NCBI RefSeq assembly: GCF_036898095.1
Contig: NC_090730.1
Span: 29,250,219 to 29,314,218, forward strand
Reading direction: 5' to 3'
Source: Palaemon carinicauda
Lineage: Eukaryota > Arthropoda > Malacostraca > Decapoda > Palaemonidae
Length of the DNA stretch: 64,000 nt
Below are positions 9,481 through 19,790 of this stretch, piece after piece (the stretch's first letter is position 1; each line of letters begins with the position of its first letter). A model generated the notes under the pieces. The model saw only the letters and a program-made list of their open reading frames with translations, had not been told where the DNA came from and ran no database searches. The position numbers and the translations under genes were made by a program.

Positions 9481-11800
9481 ACCTATTTCCCCACTATTGG
9501 CACACGGGGACAAGCTGCTGCAATGCATTCAAGGTAATATTTTAAAACTGCTCATTGGACAAAGTAACAGTTGATCCAGATCATCGGTTACAGAACGAAG
9601 ACTCGCAATCTGAAAAGGCCCGAATCTAGGATCCATTATCCCTGAATTTTGAGTCATGGCAATAAACTCAGGGACGAAGCCGAGTGTCACCTCCCCCAAT
9701 CCCCTTGAATGGGCAACGTCATAGGATAGACCATGAAATTCAATACCTTGCTTTGCAGAAGCTAAAGCGAATAGGAAAACTGTCTTTAAAGTGAAGTGGC
9801 AATCTGTTGCCTGGCATAATGGTTTAAAGGGACTGCCCTTCAGGGATGAAAGGACGAAAACTATGTTGCAAGGAGGTCTAACTTCTGACTAGAAGCAGGT
9901 AATTTCATAGCTTTGTATGATGAGAGATAACTCTACCGAAGAGGAAAGATCGACTCCCTTCAGTCTTAAGTCCATGCTTAAGGCTTAGCGGTAAACTTTC
10001 ACTGCCCAGACCGAGAGGAGCTTTTCCTCCCGAAGGTATACAAGGAACTCCGCTATTACTGGAATAGCTGCAGTGAAAGAGAGATACCCCTTCCATGACA
10101 CTAACTAAGGAAGACTATCCACTTTGCTTGGTAGACTGATGCATAGGATCTTTGCAGGTATCCAGACATCCTCCTCGTAACTCGCTGCAAAAAGCCTCTC
10201 TGAGAGAAGAGATGCTGGATAGTCTCCAGGCGTGAAGACGAAGAGATGCTACTGGTTTGTGAAAGTTGTTCACGTGTGGTTGTCTGAGTAGATCTGGTCG
10301 TGGAGGGAGGTCCCTCGGGAGCTCTATCAGGAGGGGCACAAGGTACAGGAACCATACTGTGTGATGCCATAGCAGAGCTATGAGCATCATGAATAGGATG
10401 TTGAATGCTTTTGTTTTGTTGAGCACCCTTCTCATTTGACAGAATGGCAAAGACGTACACGCCGATGTTGTCCCACCGTTGTTGAAATGCATTTTGCCAG
10501 AGAGCCTGAGGGTCTAGGAGTGGGGAGCAGTAAAGTGGGACCCTGAAGTTCAGGGATGTCACGAACAGGTCCACAGTTGGGAAAACCCCAAAAGTCAGGA
10601 CTTTGCTGGCTATCAGATGATTCAAAGACCATTCGGAGCCCACTATCTGAGTCACTCTGCTCAGATTGTCTGCGAGCACATTCCTCTTGCCTAGAATGAA
10701 GTGAGCCGATAGGGACACCGAATGTTCTTCTGTCCATCTTAGAGTCTATTGTTAGATAGCATAGGGGCTGCTATAAGGTACTGCCTTGCTTGTTTATGTA
10801 CGCCACTACTGTGGTGCTGTCGCTTATCAACACCACAGAGTGACCTGCCAGGATCTATTGAAGAGCTAGAAAGGCTGCTCTCATCTCTAAGAGATTTATG
10901 TGCTGGTACCTTTCGGACTCGGACCATAGCCCAGAGGCAGCATCTGGGCCCACCACCCTTCTTTCGATGCACCTGTATAGAACATCAATTCCGGGGGAGA
11001 GACGAAATCTGTCCCTCTTCGGAGGTTCTCTTCTGTCACCCACCACTGAAGATCCGTCCTCTGCTCCTGTCTCAGGGGAACAATAGTATCCGGGTAGCTG
11101 GTGTGTTGGCTCCACCTAGATTTCAGTTGCCACTAGAGAGATTGAATCTTGAGGCGACCATTAGGAACTAGATGGACCAGGGATGCTAGGTGACATAGGA
11201 GACACAACCCCTACTGGGCTGGAATCTCTTCTTGTCTGAGGAAGGGGTTTGCCACTTTCCTCAGCCTGTGTACTCTGTTGTATGATGGAGAGACTCTCTG
11301 AACCTTGGTGTCTATTATCAAACCTAGGTATACCAGTATTTGAGAGAGAAGCAGTGATGACTTCTCGTGATTGATTACGATCCTCAGATCCTGACAAAAC
11401 TCGAGTCGTCTGTCTCATGATTGAAGAAGGGTCACCATCAAGTTTGCTAGAATCAGCTAAACGTCGAGGTATCGAAGGAGACGAATGCAGATTCTGTGAG
11501 CCCAGAGCAAACACTCTCTTGAAGAACTGAGGAGCTGTTCAAAGGCCAAAGCACCGCACTTTGAACTGGGATTACCTGTTTTCGTGTATGATCCAGAGAT
11601 ACTTTCAGTAAGACGGATGGATTGGGATCTGGAAGTATGTGCCTATGAGATCCAGCATACAAATAAAATCCCGAGGACTTACTGCTTGAATGACCGTGTC
11701 TACCATCTCCATCCTGAAAGGAGTTTGTATGATAAACTTGTTCAGAGTTGAGAGATCGATGACTGGTCTCCAGCCTCCTGTTACCTATACCTATCTTGTT
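9480..11800 (-). pseudogene. DIRS retrotransposon (family A/B), dead partial copy
   Basis: On the minus strand this begins with a GGWRPVIDLS-type reverse transcriptase motif (about 11790) and continues through the RT palm. The catalytic motif has decayed from the family form YLDDW to YLDV followed by a stop (about 11455-11475). RNase H follows (10739-11115), ending in the family phrase GKRNVLADNLSR at about 10690. A spacer and a tyrosine recombinase core-binding region come next (10115-10250), then the catalytic domain (9540-9980). The first catalytic Arg of the recombinase, seen as ASAKRVSEL in the copy at 36 kb, is Gln here (ASAKQGIEF). The C-terminal HxxR and Tyr boxes are absent. Gag and both termini are missing. 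The copy carries multiple stops and frameshifts. Confidence 0.85.
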
Positions 11801-12189
11801 ACCTCAAAACCTCAAGTTTCCTTGTTACCATTGCTGTACGCAATCGCTGAATGTCTAGGTTCACGTCAATAATTTTTATTTCATCTCTTCATGATTATTT
11901 ATCATGTTTAGTTATTATATTTCAGCAGCATACAATTCCTTAGTTTTATTATTAAACAATTATTATACTGTTCATTTCTATGTTTTATTCAATTTCAAAC
12001 AACTATGCTCACTCATTTAAATTAGTTAAATACTTAAGGTGATTAATAACAAAAAATATTTAATTGACCGATCACAATACATATGTAATTCATTACCAGT
12101 GATAAGTCAGTGACTGAATTATGGCTGCACTGCATGTCACAATATACACAAACTCAGCCCCCCAAACTCCCAACATAAACTCCACACAC
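11801..12189. other. AT-rich stretch, nothing recognised
   Basis: This is low-GC sequence with only short random ORFs and no repeat structure noticed. Confidence 0.4.
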
Positions 12190-12345
12190 AAATGACAAAT
12201 TCGTAGTTCATTTGTATTTTTCCCTAATACAAACCGGGAATTATCTATATGTGGATATATCTATTGGCAAGGCTGAAAGGTAGCCAATCAAACTTTTTGG
12301 TGCGAGCCTGGGTAGGGGGTGGCTAGTGGTACCAGCTACCTGTAT
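12190..12345. mobile_element. DIRS family A/B terminal-repeat fragment
   Basis: The sequence contains TTTGTATTTTTCCCTAATAC followed by CAAACCGGGAA, and then a GGCAAGGCTGAAAGG phrase. It resembles the terminal region at 31755-32090 and the left end of the DIRS copy at 58.79 kb (shared CAAAGCTGGAAG/GTAGCTGAAA and CTAGTTAGC-like blocks). No coding sequence is attached. Confidence 0.5.
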
Positions 12346-12434
12346 ATATGTAATATATGTAAAATTACATGTTTAAATACATGACCTAAGAGGTCAATAT
12401 GGAAGTAGGAGCGAGTGTGAGAAATGTCATAGTC

Positions 12435-12850
12435 ATGTCATAACCAGGATGCGAATGCCAAACCTCAGCAATGTAATATTTTTATGAAGAATAAACACAA
12501 ATACAAATCGTGAGAAAGAGTTGTGTCGCACCGGATGCAGGTGTCTTCCTATATTAATGTTTAGTTTACATTATGTGTTTAAATGCTGAGATAACTGACT
12601 ATACGATATCTGTGATATTGATATTTTAGCCAGTTCTTATCAAGTTGTCATACAGAATGGTCATCCAACCAAAACATCTATACTCCTGTGATGGAGATGT
12701 TAATAATTGTTTTTAAAGGAATAAACTATTTTAAAGTTAACTTACCTAGACTTACTTGAAGATGTAACATACCAAGTCTAATATACAACACATTGAAGAT
12801 GACATTTGATGGGAACCTGAATGTCTGTTAATAGCAGTATCACGCCAACA
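12435..12850 (+). mobile_element. Possible 5' LTR of the Gypsy element
   Basis: A block starting TGTCATAACC and ending CCAACA is followed two bases later by TGGTGGCAGCG (12853-12863), a plausible tRNA primer-binding site. An AATAAA signal lies inside. The matching 3' LTR is not in the window, so the boundaries are provisional and the real promoter could instead be the TATA-like site near 13317. Confidence 0.35.
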
Positions 12851-12860
12851 ATTGGTGGCA

Positions 12861-13026
12861 GCGAATAAAACTAAGAACCAGAGAAAGATCTTCAAGAACC
12901 AGCGAATAAAACTCTAAGAACCAGAGAAAGATCTTTAAGAACTAGCGAATAAAACTCTAAGAAATAGAGAAAGATCTTCAAGAACCAGCGAATAAAACTC
13001 TAAGAACCAGAGAAAAATCTCCAAGA
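12861..13026 (+). repeat. Four ~41-43-bp tandem repeats in the Gypsy leader
   Basis: AGCGAATAAAACTCTAAGAA recurs four times with small changes, each unit ending in an AGAAAGATCTTCAAGAACC-type phrase. The array starts within the putative primer-binding site. The remaining leader to 13590 shows no other structure apart from a CATATAAACC box near 13317. Confidence 0.8.
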
Positions 13027-13597
13027 AATCAACAGTAATGAATCTACAATTTTGACGAAGTATCTACGTCCACCGAAGAAATGAAAACATTGAATACCAA
13101 CAAATAAATGTTATACAAACTGAGGAATTGGATCTTCAATCAACATCCTAAGAAAACCAAGGACTGACATTCAACGTTTACTAAATATTCGACAATCATA
13201 TCCAGGAAGCACTACATTCAACGGAAATCGGACCGAAAACATTCACCCGAACATCAATAAGAAGAAATAATCCAGTGACAGAGAGAGAGAGGAAATGAAG
13301 ACATCACCCTTCGCCCATATAAACCGAAGCTAAGTACATTTCTTTATTCATTTCAGTTTTAGACAGTGAAGTGTAGTTATCACGAGTCAATCGTCCATTA
13401 TTGCTGGGGTGAGTTGTTTGTTAATCTTCATTTTTCCTTTCATTAAAGGAAACTGTATTCAACTACGAATTCTCGTCGAGAATTTTTTTTTCTCTCTGTG
13501 CTAATTCCGTATTCTTTCAGAAGTTCTCGGGAAATATCTTTATATTTGTATCATTGTATTGGGGGATTGTGTTATGATCTTTGTTTGAATAGTATTT

Positions 13598-14096
13598 ATG
13601 CGTTTACGTAGTGGACGTCTGTATTCATATAGAGATTTTGATAGGATTGCAAGGAATCGAAGAGATAAAAAACAAGTTAAAAGTCAAAATGACACCTCCT
13701 GTCAGCCCGAGTAACCCCACCCCCGGCCCGAGTAACCCCATCCCGGCTCCCATTGTTACCTTAGTTAATGCCCGATCAGCTACCCTTCCTTTTCAAGATC
13801 GGGTCAACGGCTTCTTACCTCAGAATGTTGAGTCGTGGATTTCTTCCGTCGGCGTCCATTTAAATGCTAAACAAATTATAGACCCATTTGTACAATTACA
13901 ATAAGCTAAAAGTTTTATAGACTTTTCGAAAGGAGATGCGAGTGCGTATTTGAGGGGAGTTTCGTTTCAAGAAGCAGTTACATGGGATGATTTCAAAGTT
14001 AGGCTACGTGCAGTCTATGGCGGTGAGGAGGCCTTGGATGTAGTTTTAACATTAAGAAATACACTTAATCAAGCCACTATAACTCGGCTTAATGTT
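13598..14096 (+). repeat. Upstream copy of a 499-bp tandem duplication covering the gag start
   Basis: 13598-14096 is repeated almost base for base at 14097-14595. The upstream copy carries a TAA stop (caaTAAgct at about 13902) where the downstream copy reads GAA. Because 499 is not a multiple of three, the upstream gag start cannot read into the downstream gag in frame. Each copy also carries a short upstream ORF starting MRLRSGR (38 codons) that overlaps the gag ATG in another frame. Confidence 0.9.
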
Positions 14097-14187
14097 ATGC
14101 GTTTACGCAGTGGACGTCTGTATTCATATAGAGATTTTGATAGGATTGCAAGGAATCGAAGAGATAAAAAACAAGTTAAAAGTCAAA

Positions 14188-15078
14188 ATGACACCTCCTG
14201 TCAGCCCGAGTAACCCCACCCCCGGCCCGAGTAACCCCATCCCGGCTCCCATTGTTACCTTAGTTAATGCCCGATCAGCTACCCTTCCTTTTCAAGATCG
14301 GGTCAACGGCTTCTTACCTCAGAATGTTGAGTCGTGGATTTCTTCCGTCGACGTCCATTTAAATGCTAAACAAATTATAGACCCATTTGTACAATTACAA
14401 GAAGCTAAAAGTTTTATAGACTTTTCGAAAGGAGATGCGAGTGCGTATTTGAGGGGAGTTTCGTTTCGAGAAGCAGTTTCATGGGATGATTTCAAAGTTA
14501 GGCTACGTGCGGTCTATGGCGGTGAGGAGGCCTTGGATGTAGTTTTAACATTAAGAAATACACTTAATCAAGCCACTATAACTCGGCTTAATGTTATTGA
14601 GAGAGCAGCTCTCATTGCCGATAGGCTAAACGAGTATCAAGATATTTTAGGTAATTCCACTTGGGTTACTAGAGATAACATCTCCGTGAAAGATTTCTTA
14701 CGATTAATGTATTTAACTTGCATGACACTTATGTTGCCTGAAGCTTTAGTGCAGTGTTTTGATAAAAAGTTAACGCCAGCAAGTACAGAATTGGACGTAT
14801 ATAAACAGATAAAGAAACACATGTCTAAGTGTACTGATCTTGATCCCTTGTTTACACAGGTTTTTGCAAAAAATGAAACTAAGCCACAACAAGTAAACGT
14901 AGTTAATAATAGTCAAGTCGCGGGAATGACGTGCTATAATTGCAAACGTCAAGGTCACTTGATCGCGGACTGCAGAACGAGATTCTGTTCGATACATAAT
15001 AGTTCGACTCATTCATACAGTCAGTGCTACTCACGTAAGACACAACAGAATCCTAGAAATACACAGTCAATTCCATAG
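14188..15078 (+). CDS. gag: Gypsy-type Gag polyprotein (296 residues)
   Basis: The start is the ATG at 14188 (MTPPVSPSNP), chosen because the same ATG context occurs in the duplicated upstream copy and the preceding residues belong to the overlapping short ORF. A Pro-rich leader is followed by a helical capsid-like region and, near the end, a zinc knuckle CYNCKRQGHLIADC (C-x2-C-x4-H-x4-C) and a second Cys/His cluster. Gag packages element RNA in cytoplasmic particles. The ORF ends at a TAG. Downstream sequence stays open for about 80 more codons and resembles a Gag-Pol linker, so the TAG may be a decay stop or a frame switch. Confidence 0.8.
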   Translation: MTPPVSPSNPTPGPSNPIPAPIVTLVNARSATLPFQDRVNGFLPQNVESWISSVDVHLNAKQIIDPFVQLQEAKSFIDFSKGDASAYLRGVSFREAVSWDDFKVRLRAVYGGEEALDVVLTLRNTLNQATITRLNVIERAALIADRLNEYQDILGNSTWVTRDNISVKDFLRLMYLTCMTLMLPEALVQCFDKKLTPASTELDVYKQIKKHMSKCTDLDPLFTQVFAKNETKPQQVNVVNNSQVAGMTCYNCKRQGHLIADCRTRFCSIHNSSTHSYSQCYSRKTQQNPRNTQSIP

Positions 15079-15309
15079 TCAGTTCCACATGGAAATAAAA
15101 AGAAAAATCCTCAGTTCAATAAGAAGAAACAGCCAAACGTCAATGTAGTTCAGAAACAAACAAACAGTTCTTCGAATAACGCTGAACCTGGGCCGTCAAA
15201 CCAGAACTCGCAAGGTCAGACTAATTTTCAGAATGTGCAGAGCAAAGCAAATACCACATACTTAACTCCAGTGGGGAAGAGAGTGATGTTGGTTCAAGGT
15301 CATTCATAT

Positions 15310-15835
15310 CAACATCAGTAGTATTGAATAATCCATTTAATGTTTTACCAGATCATTGTGAGGCAATAGATTTTCCTATGAAACACACGGCCGAATTAAA
15401 TAAATCAGTGCATGCTCCCGTAGATTTGCAAAGAATTCATACAATAATAAGCCAAAATGAGTTACGACCAACATTATATGCCGTAAATTTATAACACAGA
15501 TCATTTACATTATTTTTTTACTCTGGTAGTCCACGTAATATCATGGATTTGAGGAAACATCATTTGTTGTTTTCGAACTTCCCTATATAAAAGTCCGGAG
15601 TAAGGCCCTTGGGTATAGGAAATAATGAATTAAATGTAATAGGCGTAACTCATGTTCAGTTCAAGGTCGGTAAGCGCACGTTTGCCGATACATTTGTTGT
15701 TGTACAAAACATTGATATGTATCCAGCTGTAATTATAGGATACCCGTCTATGGGCAATCAAAACATTATCTTAGCCCCTGCCAAGCACGGCGTGTATATC
15801 AAAGGGAATCCTATAAGTCTTCTAATACCTTAAAA
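15310..15835 (+). pseudogene. Gypsy aspartic protease remnant, active-site Asp lost
   Basis: Between the gag and RT regions, broken frames encode a protease-like segment. The expected D-S/T-G active site reads YSGSPRNIMD at about 15522-15551, so the catalytic Asp codon has become TAC (Tyr). Downstream, 15609-15833 holds an intact stretch with FADTFVVVQNID and AVIIGYPSM, typical of the second half of retroelement proteases. Earlier stops at about 15320 and 15492 also break it. Confidence 0.65.
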
Positions 15836-15841
15836 TCAGTT

Positions 15842-17041
15842 TTGGATAAAAAGGAGACGACAAATAAAACAGCGACGTACGTTGAAGAACCAATAACTTG
15901 TCTCACTAATAAAGAAATAATATACGCGACCCAACAGAATTCTCGTTCACCCGTAATATCATCTTGCACGCAATCTATTGAGCCGAACGTACCTTCGAAT
16001 TTAATAGTGCAAGTAAAGAAAACGTTACCGGGATCTGAAATATTAATCCTTTCCGACACTTTGAAAACTAACAGATTGTCCGTCACACAAGCTATTTATA
16101 CAGTAGGCTCACATCAACAATGTAATATTGAAGTCTGTAATCATTTAAATACCACTTTAGTAATTCACAAAAATCAACATATCTTGGATGTAGAATTTTA
16201 TAAACATCGTATTCTTACCCTTGCTGAAATCAATCACGCTCAATCAGTTGCGGATGAATCCCTTTTGCAATCTATTAAAAATAAAATCAATAAAGACATT
16301 CAAGAAGAAGAAATTCAGCAGAAATTTTTTGGACTTTTAACCGAGTATCATGATGTTTTTTCCACTACGGATGGATCCTTAGGAAAAACAGATGTGATCG
16401 AGCATCAAATAAGGTTAAAGGACAAGCAGAAAATTATCTATGTACAATCGTACAGACTCCCTATGAAATTCCAGAATGAAATAAATGATGAAGTAGGTAA
16501 AATGCTAGAAGAAGGAGTCATTAGGAAATCGAGCAGCCCTTATAATTTTCCATTAATAGTTGTACCGAAAAAAGATCGAACATGGCATATCTGCATAGAT
16601 TTCTGTCGCTTGAATGAGGAAACGATCCCTGATCGATTCCCAGTGCCATGACTGACGATATTTTATCTTTGTTAGGTCAGAATAAATATTTTACCAGTTT
16701 GGATTTACTTAAAGGCTTTCACCAGATATCATTAGAAGAAAATAGTATCCCATACACAGCCTTCAGCACAGCCAGGGGACATTATGAAATTTTACGGATG
16801 CCTTTTGGTTTACGTTGTGCTCCCATAACATTTACTAGAATGATTAATATAGTGTTTGGAGACTTGCTAGGGGATATATTGCATGCCTATATGGACGACC
16901 TTGTAATCTTTTCTAATACCTTAGAAGAACATCTACGTAAATTAAAACTAGTACTACAGAGACTAAGATAACATAACTTAAGGGTAAAGATTAGCAAGTG
17001 TGAATTTTTCAAAACAGAATTAGTCTATTTGGGTTTTACTG
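15842..17041 (+). pseudogene. pol: Gypsy reverse transcriptase, frameshifted and cut off after the palm
   Basis: The first frame (to 16651) carries a linker and the RT fingers (LIVVPKKDRTWHICIDFCRL). A one-base change around 16648 creates a stop. The next frame (16648-16971) carries FTSLDLLKGFHQI, LRMPFGLRCAP and the catalytic HAYMDDLVIF at about 16885-16915, with both Asp residues present. A stop follows at 16971, and reading in the next frame continues through SKCEFFKTELVYLGF. Homology ends abruptly at about 17041, where the LTR of a minus-strand element begins. RNase H and integrase are missing. Confidence 0.85.
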
Positions 17042-17043
17042 CG

Positions 17044-17296
17044 TGACGGTGCCGAGAGAGAGGTTATGACTCAAAGGCAGGATGCAATCAACTGAATTGT
17101 TTATTAAAGAACACTCTCCTTTATATACAAAATCTCAAAGCAACAAGAATTTTCATGTTCAAATATTGACAATGTTACAGAGGAGAAAAGCAGACATGAA
17201 TTTTCATGTTCGTTTTAGTGCGAGGGAAGAGCGAAGATACAAGCATAACATATACAAAAGGAATTATGTACAATTGTGTGACACACGGTTGGTACA
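17044..17296 (-). mobile_element. 3' LTR of the minus-strand Gypsy element
   Basis: On the minus strand this reads TGTACCAACCG ... GGCACCGTCA (TG...CA ends, about 253 bp). It contains a TATATAAAGG promoter box (reverse of 17109-17118) and an AATAAA signal just downstream. A polypurine tract of G residues lies at about 17302-17312, immediately inside the element, as expected for plus-strand priming. It butts against the broken RT of the plus-strand Gypsy element. Confidence 0.7.
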
Positions 17297-17334
17297 TGGC
17301 TCCCCCCCCCCCTAAAAATGACATACTGTACAAG

Positions 17335-18357
17335 TTAAATAGGGCGCCCTGATCTAGAGAGGCGAATTGTAGGTGGGTCATCTGGCAGAAGATAAGCAGG
17401 TTTTAGACGATCAATGGAGATCCAGTCTTCTTTGCCACGAATGTTTAGTAGGAATGCTTTCGAACTGCGTCGGATCACAAGGAAAGGGCCCGTGTAAGGG
17501 GGCGTTAGTGGTGGCTTGGTAGTGTCGTTGCGTAGGAAGACGTGCGTTGCAGAGTGCAAGTCTGTTGGTATGTGATGCTTTTCTGGGGGCTTGTAAGTCT
17601 GGTGGCATGGAGTAAATTTTCCCACGACGTGACGTATGCGCTGGAGATCGTCGGAGGAGGTTGTAGAAGGAAAAAATTTGGCAGGGACGACCAACGGGTC
17701 GCCATACACCATTTCAGCTGCCGAGACGTCGAGGGCGTCTTTAGGAGTGGTCCTTAGTACCAGGTGGACCCAGGGAAACTGAGTAAACCAGTTGGAATCC
17801 TTGCAGCAGGACATCAAAGCTGCTTTGAGGGTGCGATGAAAACGTTCAACCATTCCATTGGCAGCGGGGTTGTAGGCCGTTGTCTGATGTAGGGTGATGC
17901 CCAGGAGATTCGCTAATGATGTCCACAATTGAGAGGTGAAATTGGTACCCCTGTCAGAAGTAATATGTTCAGGGATACCAAATCTTGCAATCCATCCAGA
18001 GAGTAAGGCAGATGTACATGAGGCGGACATTGCAGTTTCCATGGGAATGGCTTCAGGCCAACGGGTGGAGCGGTCGATGATGGTAAACAGGTAACGATGT
18101 CCTTGTGATGTGGGTAGGGGGCCTACAACGTCGACGTGAATGTGTGCGAAACGATGCTGAGGTTGAGGAAAGGGGCCCACTCCTGAATCCGTGTGTCGAT
18201 GTACTTTGGAAGTTTGGCAAGAAGTACAAGCGCGGACCCAATCCTTAGCATCCTTAGAAATGCCGTGCCAAATGAACTTTGCCTTCAGCAGCTGGGCAGT
18301 AGAACGGCACGAGGGATGTGAAAGGCTGTGAATGAAATCAAACACCTGTCGGCGCAT
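17335..18357 (-). CDS. int: Gypsy integrase (C-terminal part of Pol), intact over 340 residues
   Basis: The zinc-binding HHCC domain is H10-x3-H14 with C44-x2-C47. The DDE core is D76 (HVDVVGPLP), D135 (SDRGTNF) and E171 (NGMVERFHR), giving the D-35-E spacing expected of retroviral-type integrases. The C-terminus has a chromo/GPY-like beta region (PPYTGPFLVIRRSSKAFLL). Integrase joins element cDNA to the host chromosome. The first Met is internal to Pol. Upstream Pol sequence continues on the same strand after a stop near 18370. Motif style (CQTSKVHRHT, VDVVGPLPTS) suggests the CsRn1-like group, with moderate certainty. Confidence 0.9.
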   Translation of the reverse strand: MRRQVFDFIHSLSHPSCRSTAQLLKAKFIWHGISKDAKDWVRACTSCQTSKVHRHTDSGVGPFPQPQHRFAHIHVDVVGPLPTSQGHRYLFTIIDRSTRWPEAIPMETAMSASCTSALLSGWIARFGIPEHITSDRGTNFTSQLWTSLANLLGITLHQTTAYNPAANGMVERFHRTLKAALMSCCKDSNWFTQFPWVHLVLRTTPKDALDVSAAEMVYGDPLVVPAKFFPSTTSSDDLQRIRHVVGKFTPCHQTYKPPEKHHIPTDLHSATHVFLRNDTTKPPLTPPYTGPFLVIRRSSKAFLLNIRGKEDWISIDRLKPAYLLPDDPPTIRLSRSGRPI

Positions 18358-18369
18358 GGGAGCAGGAAT

Positions 18370-19050
18370 TCAAGGTCGCGGTCTGTCAGTACTGAAGTCA
18401 CAGAGGAGTGTGGTGTTGGAGTCTTCGAGGGGAAAGTCTTCCCAACGGAGGGACGTGCAGGATGTCCTACATGCTTGATACTCTGGATCCTGTCGTTGAG
18501 CTTCAGCCAGGGCGTTGTAATCCAATCCCAGTTGAACGGCAGCCAACGTGTTTCTTGACAGGGCATCGGCAACAGGATTCATTTTCCCAGGGACGTATTG
18601 AAGGGTGCAATTGTATTCATCCATGGCGGAGAGATGTCGGCGTTGCCGGGTGGACCAGGCATCAGACTGTCGAGTAAAGGCGTGCACCAGAGGCATGTGG
18701 TCTGTGCGAATGACGAAGGGCGTACCTTCTAAGAAATGACGAAAGTGACGGACAGCCAAGTGCACTACCAGCAATTCTCGATCGAAGGTAGAATAGCCCG
18801 ATACTGCCTTGGACAGTTTTCTGCTGAAGAAGGCCAATGGGCGGGGCGAGCCGTTGACCACCTGCTCGAGTACTGCACCAAGAGCGACGTCGCTGGCATC
18901 GGTGGAGAGGAGAGGGGCATGTGGGATAGGAAAAGTGAGAGCCGCAGCAGTTAATAGGGCCTTCTTTGCATTGCAGAAGGCTGCTTCTTGAAGAGGACCC
19001 CACTTCAGGTCCTTTGACTTGCCCTTGAGGGAGGCGTAGAGGGGTCAAGC
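18370..19050 (-). pseudogene. Gypsy RNase H and end of RT, 5'-truncated
   Basis: The minus strand encodes STDASDVALGAVL (RNase H first Asp), LAFFSRKLS, YSTFDRELLVVHLAVRHFR (Glu), FVIRTDHMPLVHA (Asp) and PVADALSRN, a complete Gypsy RNase H signature. A spacer to integrase ends at a stop near 18370. The reading begins abruptly near 19050, so gag, protease and most of RT are missing. It belongs with the integrase and LTR to its left as one 5'-truncated element. Confidence 0.8.
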
Positions 19051-19433
19051 TACCAGTTAATTCAGCACGTTAAATGAAAGGGAAGATAAAAAACAAGATT
19101 CTAGCTGGGTCCCCTTGCCCAGTATAAATCAAGGGGTGGTGCCCAGGGCTCCGTTCTCTTGACCTGTTACTTAGGTTTTTAGGTATTCCACCGATGTATA
19201 TTTGTTGTGTAGTGAACGTCGGGTTGTGGTCGGCATTCGAACACTAGGTAGTTCGGGTGCTACTTCTGGCTACAGTCCGCAAACCACTACAATGTTGCAT
19301 CAAGAAAGCCAGTTCTATGACTCACAATTCTTAAGCAAATTATCACAGCATTTCCCGTATCATATGATACTACTTAAGTGGTAATACGCACCCTATATTT
19401 AGCTTAGTAATTTTTGGTAAAAAGAAATTGAGG
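19051..19433. other. Unassigned stretch between two elements
   Basis: A short ORF (19202-19384) has no recognisable domain. The segment may be older element sequence split by later insertions, but no family match was apparent. Confidence 0.4.
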
Positions 19434-19790
19434 TTTTTGGGCTCAAGCCATGACGTCGTAATGGAAGGTTCCTTTAGTAGCTTCCAAAGGGTATATATAA
19501 CTACAGTGATATTCCCAGAGAATCAAACCAAAGGTTTCCCAGAATTCTAACTTCTGGCGCGAGTACCTTTAAGATTACTCTCAAGGGTATCGTATATCAT
19601 CAGGGGACGTATTCTTGACACGCCACATGGCAATCTGCACCCCGAATAGCCTTTACGCCTCTAGGCTCTAGGGGGAAAACGTGGCAGAATAGAAGGGTAA
19701 CCGCAACAAAGATTACCCTGGTTCCCCTACTACAATCATATCAAAACCGCGCCAACTCCCTCTGGCGGTAATTCCTTTATCTGTAACGAC
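19434..19790 (+). repeat. Left inverted terminal repeat of DIRS family C copy 1
   Basis: The complement is found at 29072-29436. Shared landmarks include CAGAATTCTAACTTCTGGCG, GACGTATTCTTGACACG and AACCGCGCCAACTCCCTCTG. Related left ends occur at 43149 (plus) and, inverted, in the partial copy at 42.2 kb. Confidence 0.85.

Noticed and set aside
10115..10492. Alternative-frame ORFs over the DIRS RNase H/recombinase region
   Set aside because: Only one frame carries the RNase H (GKRNVLADNLSR) and recombinase motifs. The others are shadows.
19202..19384. Short ORF and possible tRNA-like B-box (ATTCGAAC) near 19230
   Set aside because: No matching A-box, acceptor stem or SINE structure could be drawn.
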